Source of the DNA: Archegozetes longisetosus
Taxonomy: Eukaryota; Arthropoda; Arachnida; Sarcoptiformes; Trhypochthoniidae
NCBI GenBank assembly: GCA_018873245.2
Contig: JAEMBT020000006.1
Location: 8,639,855-8,703,854, forward strand
Reading direction: 5' to 3'
DNA: 64,000 bases
Shown: piece after piece, positions 45,801 to 58,200 of the stretch
How positions within the stretch are numbered: position 1 is the first letter of the stretch
How the letters are laid out: the number at the start of each line of letters is the position of its first letter
Notes under the pieces: generated by a model
The model's input: the letters and a program-made list of their open reading frames with translations, nothing else
The model's database searches: none
Told to the model about the DNA's origin: nothing
Translations under genes and position numbers: made by a program

Positions 45801-48600
45801 TTATTTTTTATATTTCACAGTTTTCAATGGTCGCGTTCAGTGATTCTGAGTACACAACCGAATACTCCCCGGTAGGGCCCTATATTAGTAACTTACTTAT
45901 CAATAAATGCAGAATTGTTATTATTATTTTACTATTATTATCATTATGATAGCATACAATAGAGTGAGATTTAGATAAGTAGCGGTTCGCTGCAATTTTC
46001 CAATATTAGCTTCTTTTATGAAATGCATGGATCAATATATAAAAGCAAAGGCAAGTTGAAAGGCAAAGGCCAAGTTGAAGTCGGCAGTAAAGTGAGAAAT
46101 ATATATAAGCAATATGCGTATATATAGAGGCTTTTCTGAGACTACAAACACGATACAATATAGGGGAGTAAAGACAGAAATGACAATCACTGTGTTTTAT
46201 ATTAATAGGATGGAAGACAATTGAATTTAGCGTCGATGCGTGGCGTGCCTCTGATCGCAACGAGTCCAGTTCGTCACGAAAGTCCAATTCAAGTAAATCC
46301 AATAGAAGTACAAACCTATCAGCCACCATGGAAGGCATTAGCTGATTATGCATTACAGCCTGACATTGATCCGAATGCGCCTCATTTTCAGCAACTCGTT
46401 AGTCAGGTAAGTGCTCTCTCCTCCATAAACAGTCGTAAACTGAAGTCATCGTTTCTCCAACACTGACAATAGTCTTCTACAATAGTCCAATAGAAGAGTC
46501 CTCTGTCCCGTTATTGCCCTTCATAACCCTTCTATTACCTTATATTGCTTTCTATTGCCTCCAGTTAGGTCTTATTTCTCCGAGTACTATGCGTTTGTTT
46601 CTATTCTACCCTAATTTTCTCTTACTAATCACAAGAATTCATTGTTTTATTTGAGAGATACCGCTCATCTTGTCTCCAGTACAGTTAAGGTCTCATGGAT
46701 TCCTTTATAACACAAGCGTTTGCTCAACTCATATTGACTTGAGTTTTCGTGATCTCAATATAAATCCGTTGCCGATAACTACAGTTTGCTCGATCAGAAT
46801 TATTCTGTTTATCTAAAATTTAATCTATTATATATTGATTTTTGTACAAAAAGAGAGCACGGAATTGAGCCAATATTGCACACAAATCTGTGCAAGTTTG
46901 ATGAGATATTGAAAGCTTGGCTCAAAGCATGTATGGTTTTTTGTGAATTTAAGCTTATAAAGAAAGATCAGCCAATTTTATATAGAAGTCATGAGGTTAT
47001 TCTCTAAAATAAACAGTGAGTTGGGGCCAAATCCTTAACGAAATAACATGATTGTCAATGCAATATTTTGTGTCAGACTCTATGCACAAACATTACTGTT
47101 GGCTAAAACCAACAGCCTTTGGCTAGTCTCATGAGAGATTATCCAACTATGCCAGTGATTTACTTTTTTCTGATATAACGCCAATTGTTAGCTATCATTG
47201 ATTGTTGACCCACCAAAACCCAATTATAGTATACAAACAAAAGATGAAGATCCCTTAAGGCATCGTAATATTAAGATTGCTTTAATGTAACCTTGCATAA
47301 CAGTTACAAAATTTGATAAAATTCCAAATACTTTTAGCTCGCATACAAATCCAGTTTATGCACATTCTTCTAACTTACTGCATACTGTTCCATGTTTCAG
47401 CTTATCGATATTTTTAATTTCACATCTCCTGCTAATAATTTGATCCCAATCTCTTTTATCATTAATGTATTTAAAGAGTACTTTTTGGGAAATTTCTTTA
47501 TCGATAGAAGGCAGTTGCCATAAAACATATCTCAGGTCTCTTAGTACAGAATCAGCACGAAAGTATAGATTCAAAACTATACTTCTATGAGGAAAATTTG
47601 ATTTGGAAAACTTCAGCATTATATCGTTAATTCGACGATTATTCAAGTTTTTAAGGATGATTTAATTTGAATTATACCAGTATTTAACTATATGTAGAAG
47701 TTTTAGCATTTTATCTTTATTTAGATTGATTAACGCTTTTGGGGGTTTAGTTAAGCACATAATGATTGCTATCAAATTTCTAAAACCAAAATAACCATTT
47801 AATGGATTCACATTGAGCGCATACGAATTTAATCCAAACTATTAGATAAAAGTCTAAAATGCTATGAAAATTAAAAATTAGGAAACTATCAATCATTTCT
47901 AGAATCAAACAGTTCTGAAAAGTCAGACCCGAATATTGAATAGACAATATGTTCAAAGGGGAGTTTGAATAGCTGTTTAAAATATATAATTTTAAGATTT
48001 CCAAAAGTCAGCGGGAGATGCTTTAGAACGCCTTCTCCAATGAGTAGAACATCTCTGACAAGAAATGAATTTTGATATCATATGCCATATACGCCCCATT
48101 TAACTGCTGCTACTCTGAGGAACCCAGATCTAAAATGTAAAAGCAATCTTGTACATGTTAGGTCTTCACCTCTCAAGAGATGTCTTAGTTGTTGGCCTCT
48201 CAAAGGATGCCAAGTATTAGAGCCGCTCGAATCGGGCACTAAAACCGTATGCTTCAACGTTTGACAGATACCAATGCCTCTAAGGACTGAAACATGGCTT
48301 CAAAACCTCTATCATTTAATTGGGTTTAAGAAATATGAAATTTAAAGTTTTATTTATTTGTTCAGATGCACGGCTACACAGATATACCACCGAATGACAC
48401 ATCATTATCTTCATTGCATGGACCCCCAACAGGTCCGTGTACGCCATTATCATATTTAGGTAAATAATTTCTAGATAATGAAAGAAAAATTGACGCATTG
48501 ATCAAACTTTGATTTTGTCTCTATACGAATAGATCAAGACTTGCATCAGCCTCCGAGTAATTTGTCATCTGACCTGTCGAGTCCGTGTACGAGCGAATGA
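34544..48600 (+). CDS. Isl1: Islet (Isl1/tailup) LIM-homeodomain transcription factor, whole gene
   Basis: Nuclear factor that specifies motor neurons and other neurons and, in flies, heart and muscle cells. Nine exons join in phase to 403 codons plus stop: 34544-34571, 34861-35053, 39072-39243, 39372-39537, 40542-40764, 40843-40912, 46209-46406, 48366-48459, 48533-48600. Two LIM domains (residues 18-71 and about 80-133) precede a homeodomain (214-273), then an Isl-type LIM-binding segment (about 290-350). LIM1 is almost identical to vertebrate Isl1. The homeodomain keeps [20 protein letters not shown] and [12 protein letters not shown]. The short Asn/Gly/Ser-rich exon 4 replaces a long variable linker of flies. 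All introns are GT-AG, from 73 nt to 5.3 kb. The start is the first Met consistent with the first donor. Confidence 0.95.
34861..35053 (+). CDS. Isl1: Islet exon 2: LIM domain 1
   Basis: [20 protein letters not shown], then [20 protein letters not shown] and [16 protein letters not shown]. All eight zinc ligands of LIM1 are present. Acceptor AAAG|GG, donor GAG|GTATGT in phase 2. Confidence 0.95.
38391..38440. repeat. 20-nt tandem repeat in Islet intron
   Basis: AAACTAACATATTAAAAATC followed by a copy with two changes and a partial third. Confidence 0.75.
38954..39000 (+). repeat. (GA)n microsatellite close to Islet exon 3
   Basis: 23 uninterrupted GA units, ending 71 nt before the exon 3 acceptor. 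On the sense strand it is purine-rich and could slow splicing or bind GAGA factor. Confidence 0.9.
39072..39243 (+). CDS. Isl1: Islet exon 3: LIM domain 2
   Basis: [20 protein letters not shown], then [20 protein letters not shown] and [14 protein letters not shown]. It follows a 4-kb intron whose end holds a long GA microsatellite, 71 nt before the acceptor. Phase 2 in, phase 0 out. Confidence 0.95.
39372..39537 (+). CDS. Isl1: Islet exon 4: end of LIM2 and variable linker
   Basis: [11 protein letters not shown] completes LIM2 with its last zinc ligands. Then a low-complexity stretch rich in Asn, Gly, Ser and Asp ([20 protein letters not shown]). Flies have a longer Asn run at this point. 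The donor is ACAG|GTAAAG. Confidence 0.92.
40542..40764 (+). CDS. Isl1: Islet exon 5: homeodomain, first two thirds
   Basis: [20 protein letters not shown] leads to the homeodomain: [40 protein letters not shown] and PRVIRVW. The intron splits the codon of W48 of the homeodomain, a position used in many Islet genes. Confidence 0.95.
40843..40912 (+). CDS. Isl1: Islet exon 6: homeodomain recognition helix end
   Basis: [20 protein letters not shown] then QEK. It contains the DNA-contacting Asn51 of helix 3 and a basic, Gln-rich tail. A 78-nt intron precedes it and a 5.3-kb one follows. Confidence 0.95.
42233..42312. repeat. Five-copy 16-nt tandem repeat
   Basis: Units of AGTATACCATACGTAC with one to four changes. 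The last copy is the most diverged. Confidence 0.8.
42767..42823 (+). repeat. (CT)n microsatellite in Islet intron
   Basis: 28 TC units without interruption. It is pyrimidine-rich on the sense strand; no AG acceptor with an open exon follows. Confidence 0.9.
44987..45012 (+). repeat. (TAA)n microsatellite in Islet intron
   Basis: Eight to nine TAA/AAT units. In one frame it reads as a run of Asn, but the surrounding frame has no acceptable splice sites. Confidence 0.8.
45444..45585. repeat. Two interleaved inverted repeats (pseudoknot-like order)
   Basis: GGTTTGCGTG at 45444-45453 is complemented at 45555-45564, and TCTCGCACAG at 45454-45463 is complemented at 45576-45585. The order is stem1, stem2, stem1', stem2'. 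The region is GC-richer than its flanks and contains GCGCGTAACGCG and CCACGTGTGTC. Confidence 0.65.
46209..46406 (+). CDS. Isl1: Islet exon 7: LIM-binding segment
   Basis: [20 protein letters not shown], then [20 protein letters not shown] and HFQQLVSQ. The matching part of vertebrate ISL1 binds the LIM domains of LHX3 and copies LDB1, so this gene may form the same complex. Phase 0 at both ends, donor CAG|GTAAGT. Confidence 0.94.
48366..48459 (+). CDS. Isl1: Islet exon 8: C-terminal region
   Basis: [20 protein letters not shown] then [15 protein letters not shown] is shared with the fly protein at the same place. Acceptor TTCAG|ATG, donor TTAG|GTAAAT. Confidence 0.88.
48533..48600 (+). CDS. 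Isl1: Islet exon 9: C-terminus and stop
   Basis: [20 protein letters not shown] then SE and TGA. The joined codon gives Asp. The 73-nt intron before it is GT-AG. The Ser/Pro-rich ending is like the acidic-serine ends of other Islet proteins. Confidence 0.85.
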
Positions 48601-49148
48601 AAACTCATAGCTAAGTTAGCTCTCTTAGTTCCTCAGGCATTACAATTGTAAATTCTATTATTTAATTATATTTAAGTTGTCTAAAAGTCATATTTGGCGA
48701 ATTCATTCAACACATAACTTACTTATATAGTGTTCGATAAAATCCAATTATTAATATGTTGTCCACAATATTAAGTAATCACTGAATCCTTAAGTTTTTT
48801 GCTATTTTATAGAGAAAATGACAATTCAATTGTATATATTTATATAATCACTTGAGTTATAAATGCGATCCATTCGTTTAAACTGATTGTAAATTGAATT
48901 ACTTGAGGCTTGATTTGAAGTTAAGCCAATCTAAATGAATTAGTATTTCATACCTAAACTTACAGATAGATGAGGTGTCAAACACATATTAGTTGAGAAG
49001 TTGGTTCAAATGGTTTATAGTGTACCAAATGAATGGTTAACTGAAAGTATTTATAATAACGTTAGTGGTAGAAAAGCGTTTTCTCAAATGCAGTTTTATT
49101 TTAATTAACTCAAACAAGTGGGTTTTGTCTCAGAAGAAAAAACGTATT

Positions 49149-49154
49149 AATAAA
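49149..49154 (+). terminator. Candidate polyadenylation signal of Islet
   Basis: AATAAA about 550 nt after the Islet stop codon. It is one of the first hexamers after the stop; not proven by sequence alone. Confidence 0.35.
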
Positions 49155-52123
49155 AGGAGAAGTATTTACTGAAAAGGCATTCACTTTTTGACATCTTATC
49201 AATACGAGGTGTGTCAAGTGCTACTATCTTTTACTTATTCAGTGTTCCTCCTCCACTATTTTTCAACTAAAAGCTTGTAAAGAATTCAAATTGTGTACAT
49301 GGGTTTTGTATGAAGATATGCACAATAAATGTATACACAATTCTCTAGAATATGGACATATGCACAGCTGCATCACATGTAAATATGTACGAACAACAAA
49401 AGGGCTAAACTTTCAAATGCCTATAGCAAAGCCTTTTTCATCTTCAATAAAGACATCCACTATTTTCTGCCAATTGACAAAAGCAAAAGGGTTTACAGAA
49501 ATTTGCTCATCTCTATAGGTGGCAAAGCCACAAAATGATCAATCGATACATATTTGCAGTTTTGAATTTCTCCTCGCAAGTCAGTCATGGGAAAAATAGA
49601 TTGAACTCGATTTGAAGGTGTCGTAGAAACGGTTGATGTATAACTTTATAATATGGTCGAGTGACTGCAGTAAAATGCTATTTCTCGTTCAAATAACATT
49701 ACAGATAGCACCTTATAGCAATAGAATATGCTTCTCAATCTAAATAGTCATCGTATTCATGTTTTGGTCATATATAACTCTAGACTTTCATAGTTGTAAT
49801 GTTAGGTAATTTCGATGTAGAGAACCGACAGCACGAACACATATGCAACTTCTGCAACTTCTTCGTGACGCCTATTCTTCAGTAAAAGCAGCCAATAGTA
49901 AAGGAATGAATGAGAATTATATAAGCAGTTTTAGACCGCCTTAATATGGATTACTTTCCATGGATTTCATGGATTTCAAGGTGATCTACAATACGAAAAT
50001 GTATATCAAACTAGAGTCGAAAAAGGCTCTAAAATTATTTTCTAATTTTCTATTCTTTTGCTCTACAATTTGCAAATCAGTCATTAAGTCATACACTATT
50101 AGTTTTTATTATTTGAATCCATTAGAGAGAGAAAGATTAAAATAAAAAACTAAATTGTATAAAACTAAACTGTATTTTTGACTATTAGCTCGACTCTGTT
50201 TCAAATAAATATTCGTAATAAGCACTGAAAGGGTAATAATCAACTTAAATAATTGTGAACCACTGGTAACAGAAACTGGAAAGCCCGGGAATCCCCTCGT
50301 TGCCTTCTTCATGCATCTATTCATAACGAGATAATACAAATTGAATAGTTCAAAAATTATGTTTTCATAAATCTTAGACTTTTAACTTGTTGTATTTTCT
50401 CAATTAATCCATTATTGTTTGTGGTATTATTTTAATTTATGAGTAGGTAAAGTCTAGGGCAGTCTTTCTTGCTATACACAGAGAGCATACTTTACTACAT
50501 ATTATAAGGATATGTTCATGAAATGAATAATATGAAAAAAGTTGCTCAGTAATTTCTATTTACTTTAAGGTTTGTTTTACTTTCCTGGTCAATATAATGA
50601 TTAATATTTCTCTATATTTACTCATATCTCGTTGTTTAAATCTGAAATCTGAACTGTTCAATTATGTTTTGGGCTAACAAACAACTTATATTTTTGTATA
50701 CAGACTCAAACAATTTTTTAATCAACAAAAACTAAAACTCCTTTCCGAACACTCAAAATATTTGAGATTATACGAGTTCTTAAGACCCACTAATAGTAAT
50801 AGAGATGATGTTTAGTAGATTTAAAAGCTAGAAGAGCCGAAAAATTAGAATCCTGAAGCGACTGAATTTTGAGATATTTTCTACTCATTTAATTATCCAG
50901 ATATAGACAGCAATTTACAACAGACAGTCTCTATTTTTCTAAATTCAATTTGTTATCACCAAAAATCCTAACTTTGTTTACTATTTTTCGTATCGAAATC
51001 TCACAAATGGATTGGAAATAACTTTCAAAAACTAATCTTATAGCCAAAGCGTCTAAATTAGAACTGAAGATACTCTGCGAATCTGCGGTTGGCACACAAG
51101 ACATGTATTCGAGAGGCACAAAGTTCGAGCCTTGTCAGAAACAAAGAAATATTTTCAGTTGTTTCAAAAGTGTTTCCAAAATCTCCTATCTTAGGTTTAA
51201 AATGTAATAAAGTTATGTGATTCAAATGCTATAACTGTTGTGAATTCTAGTAAAGAATATCGTTTTCACATATGGTGCGATTATCGCAAATTTTGCTCTA
51301 GTTTGAAGGCTTCAGCATGAATTGCAGACTGTATCGTTACATCGAGTACTCAGATTAACCTAAACCAAACCAAACTTACTGCAATACTTATTAATATAGC
51401 CGCTCATCGCACGCTCTGTAATAATATAAAACTAAGTTAGCAGACCCAAATACAATAATATAGTTCTTTAACCCATACTAAAGCTGATCTGAATTTATTC
51501 TCAGTTAGGTTTCAAATTGTGCTAACTTCATATATTTTATAATCCAAAACAATAGGTTCTATATGATGAGTGTTAAGATTAGCTTTAATTATGAGATATT
51601 ATTAGTGATCGAAATTCTCAATAATGGTATGAGAAGTTGCAGTAAAGTGGAAAATACCTAACCTTTATACTGAATCGCAAGTCTTTGGATGAATTAGATG
51701 AATCTATTTCCTAAATTTGAAAGTGTCATACTATGTAAAGTTTTAGCAATGATCCAGTAAGCGATTAATTAGAACCAAAAAATGAATGATTTATTATTTG
51801 TTGTAGAGATCGATATGAGATATTGAACTTTTCGTCTTTGCTATGGAATGCGTGGCAGAATTGTTACGAACCAGGTTCTGCATTAATAGTTTATAAGTTG
51901 AAGTCTAGGTTAAGTGAGCCTTGGTATTGACTAAGGTTAACTTAGAGATGGGCAGGATTTGCAGCAATAGTGCGATAGGTTCGATAGTGAAGCCTTTTGA
52001 AGCAAACCCATTACGTGATAACAATTGACCTAATTGTCTGGACATATCTAAAAGGATATATTCCTACAAAAACAAAACAGAGACGAAAAATTCATCATAT
52101 CTTCGAGTAATTGAAGCCCTGAC

Positions 52124-52407
52124 TTATAAGTCAGATTTGGCCAAATAGTCATCTTTTTGGCCATGAAAAGGACCTATTTTGCCCTTAAGAAAAAGCAAGT
52201 CGTAGTAATGGTTAAAATGTGCTTTGAGTCGCTTCTGGAAACAGAACCAAAACATGGGTGGAACACATACTCCTGTGTACGCATAGCCAACAATGAAAGC
52301 AAACTCTAATTGCCGAGGAATGGGCAACAGATAGCCAAAAGCTGTAAAGCAATAACTGAGCGCAAAATAGGAGTCGCCCGAGTCATAAAACAAGTCGGAC
52401 GTCTTGA
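52124..52407 (-). CDS. Unidentified hydrophobic open frame, possible membrane-protein exon
   Basis: About 95 codons open from a stop at 52408 to one at 52124. GC content is near 46% against about 30% around it, as in the known exons. Two hydrophobic stretches are seen: YFALSYCFTAFGYLLP and AFIVGYAYTGVCVPPMFWFC, the second followed by a basic tail (FQKRLKAHFNHYY). A last transmembrane helix with Pro-Pro and then a basic amphipathic segment recalls the end of a G-protein-coupled receptor, but the NPxxY motif is absent. No other exon of such a gene was found within reach. It could be the last exon of an unknown gene or a gene relic. Confidence 0.35.
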
Positions 52408-52934
52408 CAAATTACTTAATAACGCTCAAGAAGACCACACTCCTAACCCCTGCTTCAGTGGTCAACAATGATTTCTTTTACTCCCCCTATTTCCAATGTC
52501 TACTTCTCTCGCCATCAATCCATTCTAATTCTTCTTTTTCTCTATTCGATCATCGATTCCATTCGACATTTATTCTTAGGTCAAGTATTTGTTTTCAAAA
52601 AACTTAGGCTAAGAAATGATGATTTAATATATTTACGTAGCGCAAGAAGTTATGCTATACTGTAGTAGTAATAAGTGGTAAAATGGCTTTCAAAGCAGGC
52701 ATTTGACAATAGATAGAAATTGTAACGCAAAATATGAAGCTTACAAATATTTACTGCTTTTGGGATAATTAAAAGCTCTGAACAAATTATCGTCATTAAG
52801 AATAATGATATTGATTAGCATGCCTTCTAACATGAAAAGTCATAACTATAATTTGACTCTCTTGTCTTATTTCATTGTCAAGTCACTGTCACTCTTTAGT
52901 TTATTCATTGCTTCTTTGGTCTTTTTAAACTTTA

Positions 52935-52970
52935 TGAAGTGTTTTTAAAATTCAATTTTTAAACACTTCA
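52935..52970. repeat. Short hairpin
   Basis: TGAAGTGTTTTTAAAATT pairs with AATTTTTAAACACTTCA with one bulged base and almost no loop. No function can be assigned. Confidence 0.6.
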
Positions 52971-55900
52971 GTTATTCACGGCGTTTATAATCAAAGTGAA
53001 TAGAACTTTTAGTTAATAAGTGGTTAGTTTGAACAGAAACAGGAACTTTCAACTATCTTAAATGTTTGATAATCTAACGCATATACGAATTATTAGCAAT
53101 TATACTAATAGTTAATTCATATTTTTATGATAGAAAGTTTGCATATTGTTATCTTGATTAGTCAGTTGTAGTTAAAAAGTTCAACCGAAATGACTGATTG
53201 CCACTTATATTAATTTGAAAACGAAATATACATTCTGTTGATTACTCCTATCGAAAAACTTAAAATTTAATCTGATATCTCTGTATATCACAAACTTTAA
53301 TGTATTCAATTAAAGGTTCAGTTCAGCACTTATTGTGCGAATTTGTGAGAATGAATCAAAAATGTTGGTCTTATCAGACAGATATCTATAGCCATTTTCT
53401 ATTTATCTATGGAGTTTACGTCAACAATTCCGCTTCAACTAAATAGCCCGACTGTCATATTGCGTATGCTCTGCCTTCAGGTTCAATTTTTATAAATTTC
53501 TAAACTCATTAATTATGCACGTCTACAATCTCTAGTAAAACAATTTCAGTTTTTCGTATTGAAAACTAGCAATTGCAGCAAGTGCTATGGTACTCTTGAT
53601 CAGTTGAAGCAGTTCTAATATTTATTCTTCCTAACAAACCAAAGAGAATAAGAGGAACTGCAAAAATAGAATCACTTGAAAAGTTTGCAAACATAAATCT
53701 AATTTGATATGAATGAACTGATGTTAAATTTGATAGAGTAATAATAATTAGTGTCTTTCAGATCCAAATAAATGTGATTCTATTGAGATGCCAATACGCA
53801 ACAAACCAATGCTTTTTAAACACTTCAAATATTTTTATCTAAAATCTATATATAGGCTTAAATATTGCGATACTCGTTCATCAAGTCGATTTTCTTAATT
53901 TTTATCACAATACAGAACTTAATTAGAGTTTTCCAGATTAGTACTATTGAGAGCAAGTCCTATTATGATAAATACATTTGACGGAAACTTATTTTTGCAA
54001 AAACACGATAAAGTAATCAAATTATTTTCTCAAGACGACTGTCAATCTTATAGATTTTGATAACAGTATTCTTAAATAACATCAGTATAAAGATATTGGG
54101 TAAAGGTATAAAAGTTAAAAGACAAGAATTAACAGTGAAGGGTTACTCAATATCGCGGCAACTTTATGATTATGTTATGTTTTGACACAGCCATCAAACA
54201 TTACACAACTTAGAACTAATCTAATGGATCAAAAATACAATTTTGATTCTTCCAATAAGTTAAGACTTAAGTCTAATGACTTCAATCGATTCGTGTATAA
54301 CAAAACTGGTTTCAATTTGTAAATAAATTGCATTCAATGTTTTCTTCACACTATTTTCTTCTCCTATCTCTCATTCACTTGAAAATAATCTTCGAGTTAA
54401 TCGAAAGTATAAACTTGAAACTTATTAATGAGAAAAAGAGACCGATTTTCCGAACAAGTAATCAGAGTTGAAGTTGCATAAGAAGAATTAGAGTGATTAT
54501 GAGGCATGTCGTGATTAATTGGGATTGATTAGAGTTAGATCGCAACAGATCATTAATGAATGGACGCATAAGTAAAAAACTAAAAACTATGTGCTATTTT
54601 CACATTTTCTACCAATTGCCAGAATATCTTACGATCAGAGTATTGGTGAGTAAGAGGAAGAGATTGGCGACAAATTGAATCTCGCGGTGTATTCAGACAG
54701 AATAGAGTGGGCACATTTAGATTTGGCCATAACTATGATTGTAAGGCTACTGATAAGGTGAAGGAGGATCGTTTGATCATCTTTGACATTAGACATCTCT
54801 TACGACACTGCGCGTCATAGATTTAGTGTCAGACAATAAAGAGCGGAAAATACTAAAAAGCCCGAATTTTATCTTTAACGCTATCTTATGGATCATTAGA
54901 GGCAATAGTGGGTTCACAACACTGACTTGAGAACCCCGGGGCAAGTGATGCCAAGAAAAGCCGACAGCTCTCACTGTACCCACAGCTCTCACTATACGAT
55001 TTGCTGCTAGAGATAGACATCTTTCTCCCATTCCACTTCCCTTTGATCTGAGCCGAACTGTCTGTTGAGAGGGTGGTCACTCTTCTCCAATATATTTAAA
55101 TAAGCAAATAAAATATGAAAATCCAAATTACTTAATACTTATGTTATAAATATCTGCCAAAAGTTCTGTTTTCTGTTAGACTTATTTTGATTTCAATAGA
55201 AATACTGCTATTTAGATAAGGTTAAAGAAATTGAATATTTTATTTGTAATAATATTTGCCATGGAAAAACAACTTTTCTCAAGTCTGTGGCGCCGACCAG
55301 ACTCTATAGCACTAAAACTTGACTGCAAATGTTCAAAACTTAGAGAGACGGACAAATTCAAGTCAACTCATGTCAGTAGTATATGCACAGTACAGGGATG
55401 ACGGACCACCCAATGCATTGGCGTCTGTCCTGCATATGACAATGTTATTTCTATTGACAAATTTTTCACTTATTCTCAATAATCAATTTCTGCAACTAAC
55501 CGATTCTGCAACTAAACAACAGCCAGAAATGTATTCACTTTTTCGCCACTATTGTCTAAGTGCAAGTTGACTTTATTTTCTAATAAATTCTCTGAAAATC
55601 TAGTCAGGATCGGGTCAGTGCTATTGCGTGCTATCTGTAATGTTATTTGAATTAGAGATAGCACTTTATAGCACTGATCCGACTATATGTGTTGCGTAGC
55701 TCTAATATGTATCAGTAGACGCATTAAAAGTGCATCTGCTCTAAAGTGCATCTGCTTTAGTAATCGATATTTGCTGCTAAGCGACATCGAAGGTAGAGAA
55801 CATTTACTCTCAAGAGATGCAGAGCATATACTCTAATGCATTTTGAGCTTTTGATGCGATGCTGTGAAATAGAGACTGGACTGAATGATACAGTGAATAG

Positions 55901-58131
55901 GAGTAGAAATATAGCCAAAGCGGTGTTCATATTCCAAAGCGATTTTTCGTGTAGTTTCGCTTTTTTGCTTCTTATAATCTCGATTCGACTAAACATAAGG
56001 GCATATATTGAGTTGTGCTTACCTTTTATGCATATTAGATAACTTTTTGGTAGACTATTTACCTTAAGGCTTTGTACTCTACACACTCAACAAATACAAC
56101 ACTGCACTCATCGATACATTAAATCTCTAACTAAAGCATACGATTATATCCGCTTCAAATCTCTAATTCAACACTTACGCAACGCAATACGTTTGTTAAA
56201 TTTCCGCGACAAACTGTCAATCATTCAATTTCGATCAATAACTCTCTTTCATTTACTGTCTTTCAATCAAATCTCTAACTAATTGATCGACATTTTCCCA
56301 ATGTTTCAGACCATTCATTCGAGTGATCATCAGTTGAATAACTTTTCGGATGATTGAATAGCGAAAATTTATCTTTTATTTCTATTTTGATCCGAATATT
56401 TGTTTTATCGATAATAGAAAATTTGGAGAATTGTGTGAAACTAGCAAAATTAACTGAAATGATTAGAGCAACAATATATAGAGTTTAGAGTGCTATTGTG
56501 TACTATCTCTGTAATTGAAATAAAATTGCAGATAGAACTTTATAACAGTGACCCGATCATATGAAAAAGTTTTCATTCTGCTTTTGGCATAGTTGGAAGC
56601 TCTTAACAAAATCAAATCTTATTTATAATGAAATACGAGCAGAAAAAAGAAAAACACTTATGAAAAAATAGTTATAATGAAATGTTGACAAAATTGAAAA
56701 CCATAAAAGAATTGTCAATAAATGTTTGGAGTAAACAAATGACATGATATAATAGAAGAGAAAGGACTGACAACTCTTATGTTTATGGCTCTGATTTCTT
56801 GTCTCAATAGAAAGACAGCTGAATATAAGGCTCAGATGACAACTTTGTTTATGTCTGTGAAACATGTCCAATCGTTTTTGTTAATTTTTCCATCCACTGC
56901 AAATATTTCTTCCTTTATCAGGTCTTTTTATTTCAGAAAATTATTTTTCTAAGTCTTAAGATAAAATTTCTGCTTAATATTCTTGATTCGTAGTTTTTTT
57001 TGGCGCTTCAACTCACTTACTGTGACTTTACTCTAGAGCAAACCTAATGTAATTCAGAAAACGTTTTCATCAATCTATGCAACTGATCGATCATAATCAA
57101 AATATGAAATTGTTTAAAAAGTTGAACTAATTGAAAATATTTCAGAAATCGTTAGTAACCACCATTTTATGAGTTTTCAGTCACTCTGTATTAAATCTAG
57201 TTTTGCAAACTAATATTCCATTAAATAAAGCGTTTGAGGTCTGATACAAACAAATAAAGTGATCTTTTATACAAACTAGAAATCTGTCAATCAGAGACGT
57301 GTCCAAGTGGTAAATCGGTTGAATCAGTTGAGTCCACTTGAGCGTTAAATCTTCGTTTTGGTGGAAAATAGGCTATAATGCTCGGTGCGTGCAAAATGAT
57401 CCAGATTTTGACAAAAGAATCATATATTAAACTATGATAATAATAAGTGAGACTCACTTTCGATTCATTTATGAGACCACACATGTTGTTTGATTCACAC
57501 TTCATCTGGGAATTTACTTCGACATAACATATGTCTTTTGCACATCACCAGAATCAATATACCGATCTGAACCAAACTCAAATCTATTTAATCTCTATTA
57601 ATTTAACTCATTTAACCTAATCTCTCAAATACTTTATAACATTGAAACTTAATCACAAACTCATTTTTCATTACGTTGTATTTAGCCTTAGTCAAAGCTA
57701 TTTATTTTATTTATTGAGCCTTCATTATCAGCACTTCTTATTCAGTGAATTCAGTTAAGTCTGGACTTATTGATCGCTTATCGATCCAAAGAGAAAACAC
57801 TAGAGAAAACTCTAATGCATTACGGCAACGATTGCCTTCAATTTCTGTGATTTTTCAGTATAAACACTCATATTTTTGTTCTCAAATCTTACGCAATAAG
57901 TCATCTATTGATGAGCAAAGCTATTTGAAATCTTTCTAGATGCCTAAAGATGAACGAATCTATCAAATTGTTTTAACATACATTCCATGAGAGCATTGAT
58001 TCATTAAACAAATTTATGATTATCTAAGTTGAAAATACTTTTATTTATTCATCTCTTTTTAACTGAATTATTGTTATGATCAATGATATGATGTTAAGTA
58101 AAGAATCTACTTGTGTAGAGTCATAGGATTA

Positions 58132-58200
58132 AGAGCTATGGAGAGAGCAATGGAAAGAGCAATGGAAAGAGCTATGGAAGGGCTATGGAAAGAACTATAG
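58132..58200. repeat. Six-copy 12-nt tandem repeat
   Basis: Units of AGAGCAATGGAA / AGAGCTATGGAA. Multiple of three, so one minus-strand frame reads as a repeated Ser-Ile-Ala-Leu; no gene context supports translation. Confidence 0.85.

Larger units (their letters stand above)
40913..46208. other. Isl1: Islet intron 6 (5.3 kb)
   Basis: The longest intron of the gene. It holds a 16-nt tandem repeat (42233-42312), a long CT microsatellite (42767-42823), an ATA run (44987-45012) and an interleaved inverted repeat (45444-45585). No extra exon could be supported. Confidence 0.6.

Noticed and set aside
45621..45875. 84-codon hydrophobic frame in Islet intron 6
   Set aside because: Very AT-rich; hydrophobicity follows from T-rich codons, and there is no homology by eye.
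47356..47646. 96-codon minus-strand frame in Islet intron 7
   Set aside because: No convincing domain; low GC like its surroundings. A decayed repeat remains possible.
57295..57345. tRNA-like string (TGTCCAAGTGG followed by GGTTGAATC)
   Set aside because: A-box and B-box matches are imperfect and too close together, and no acceptor stem can be paired.
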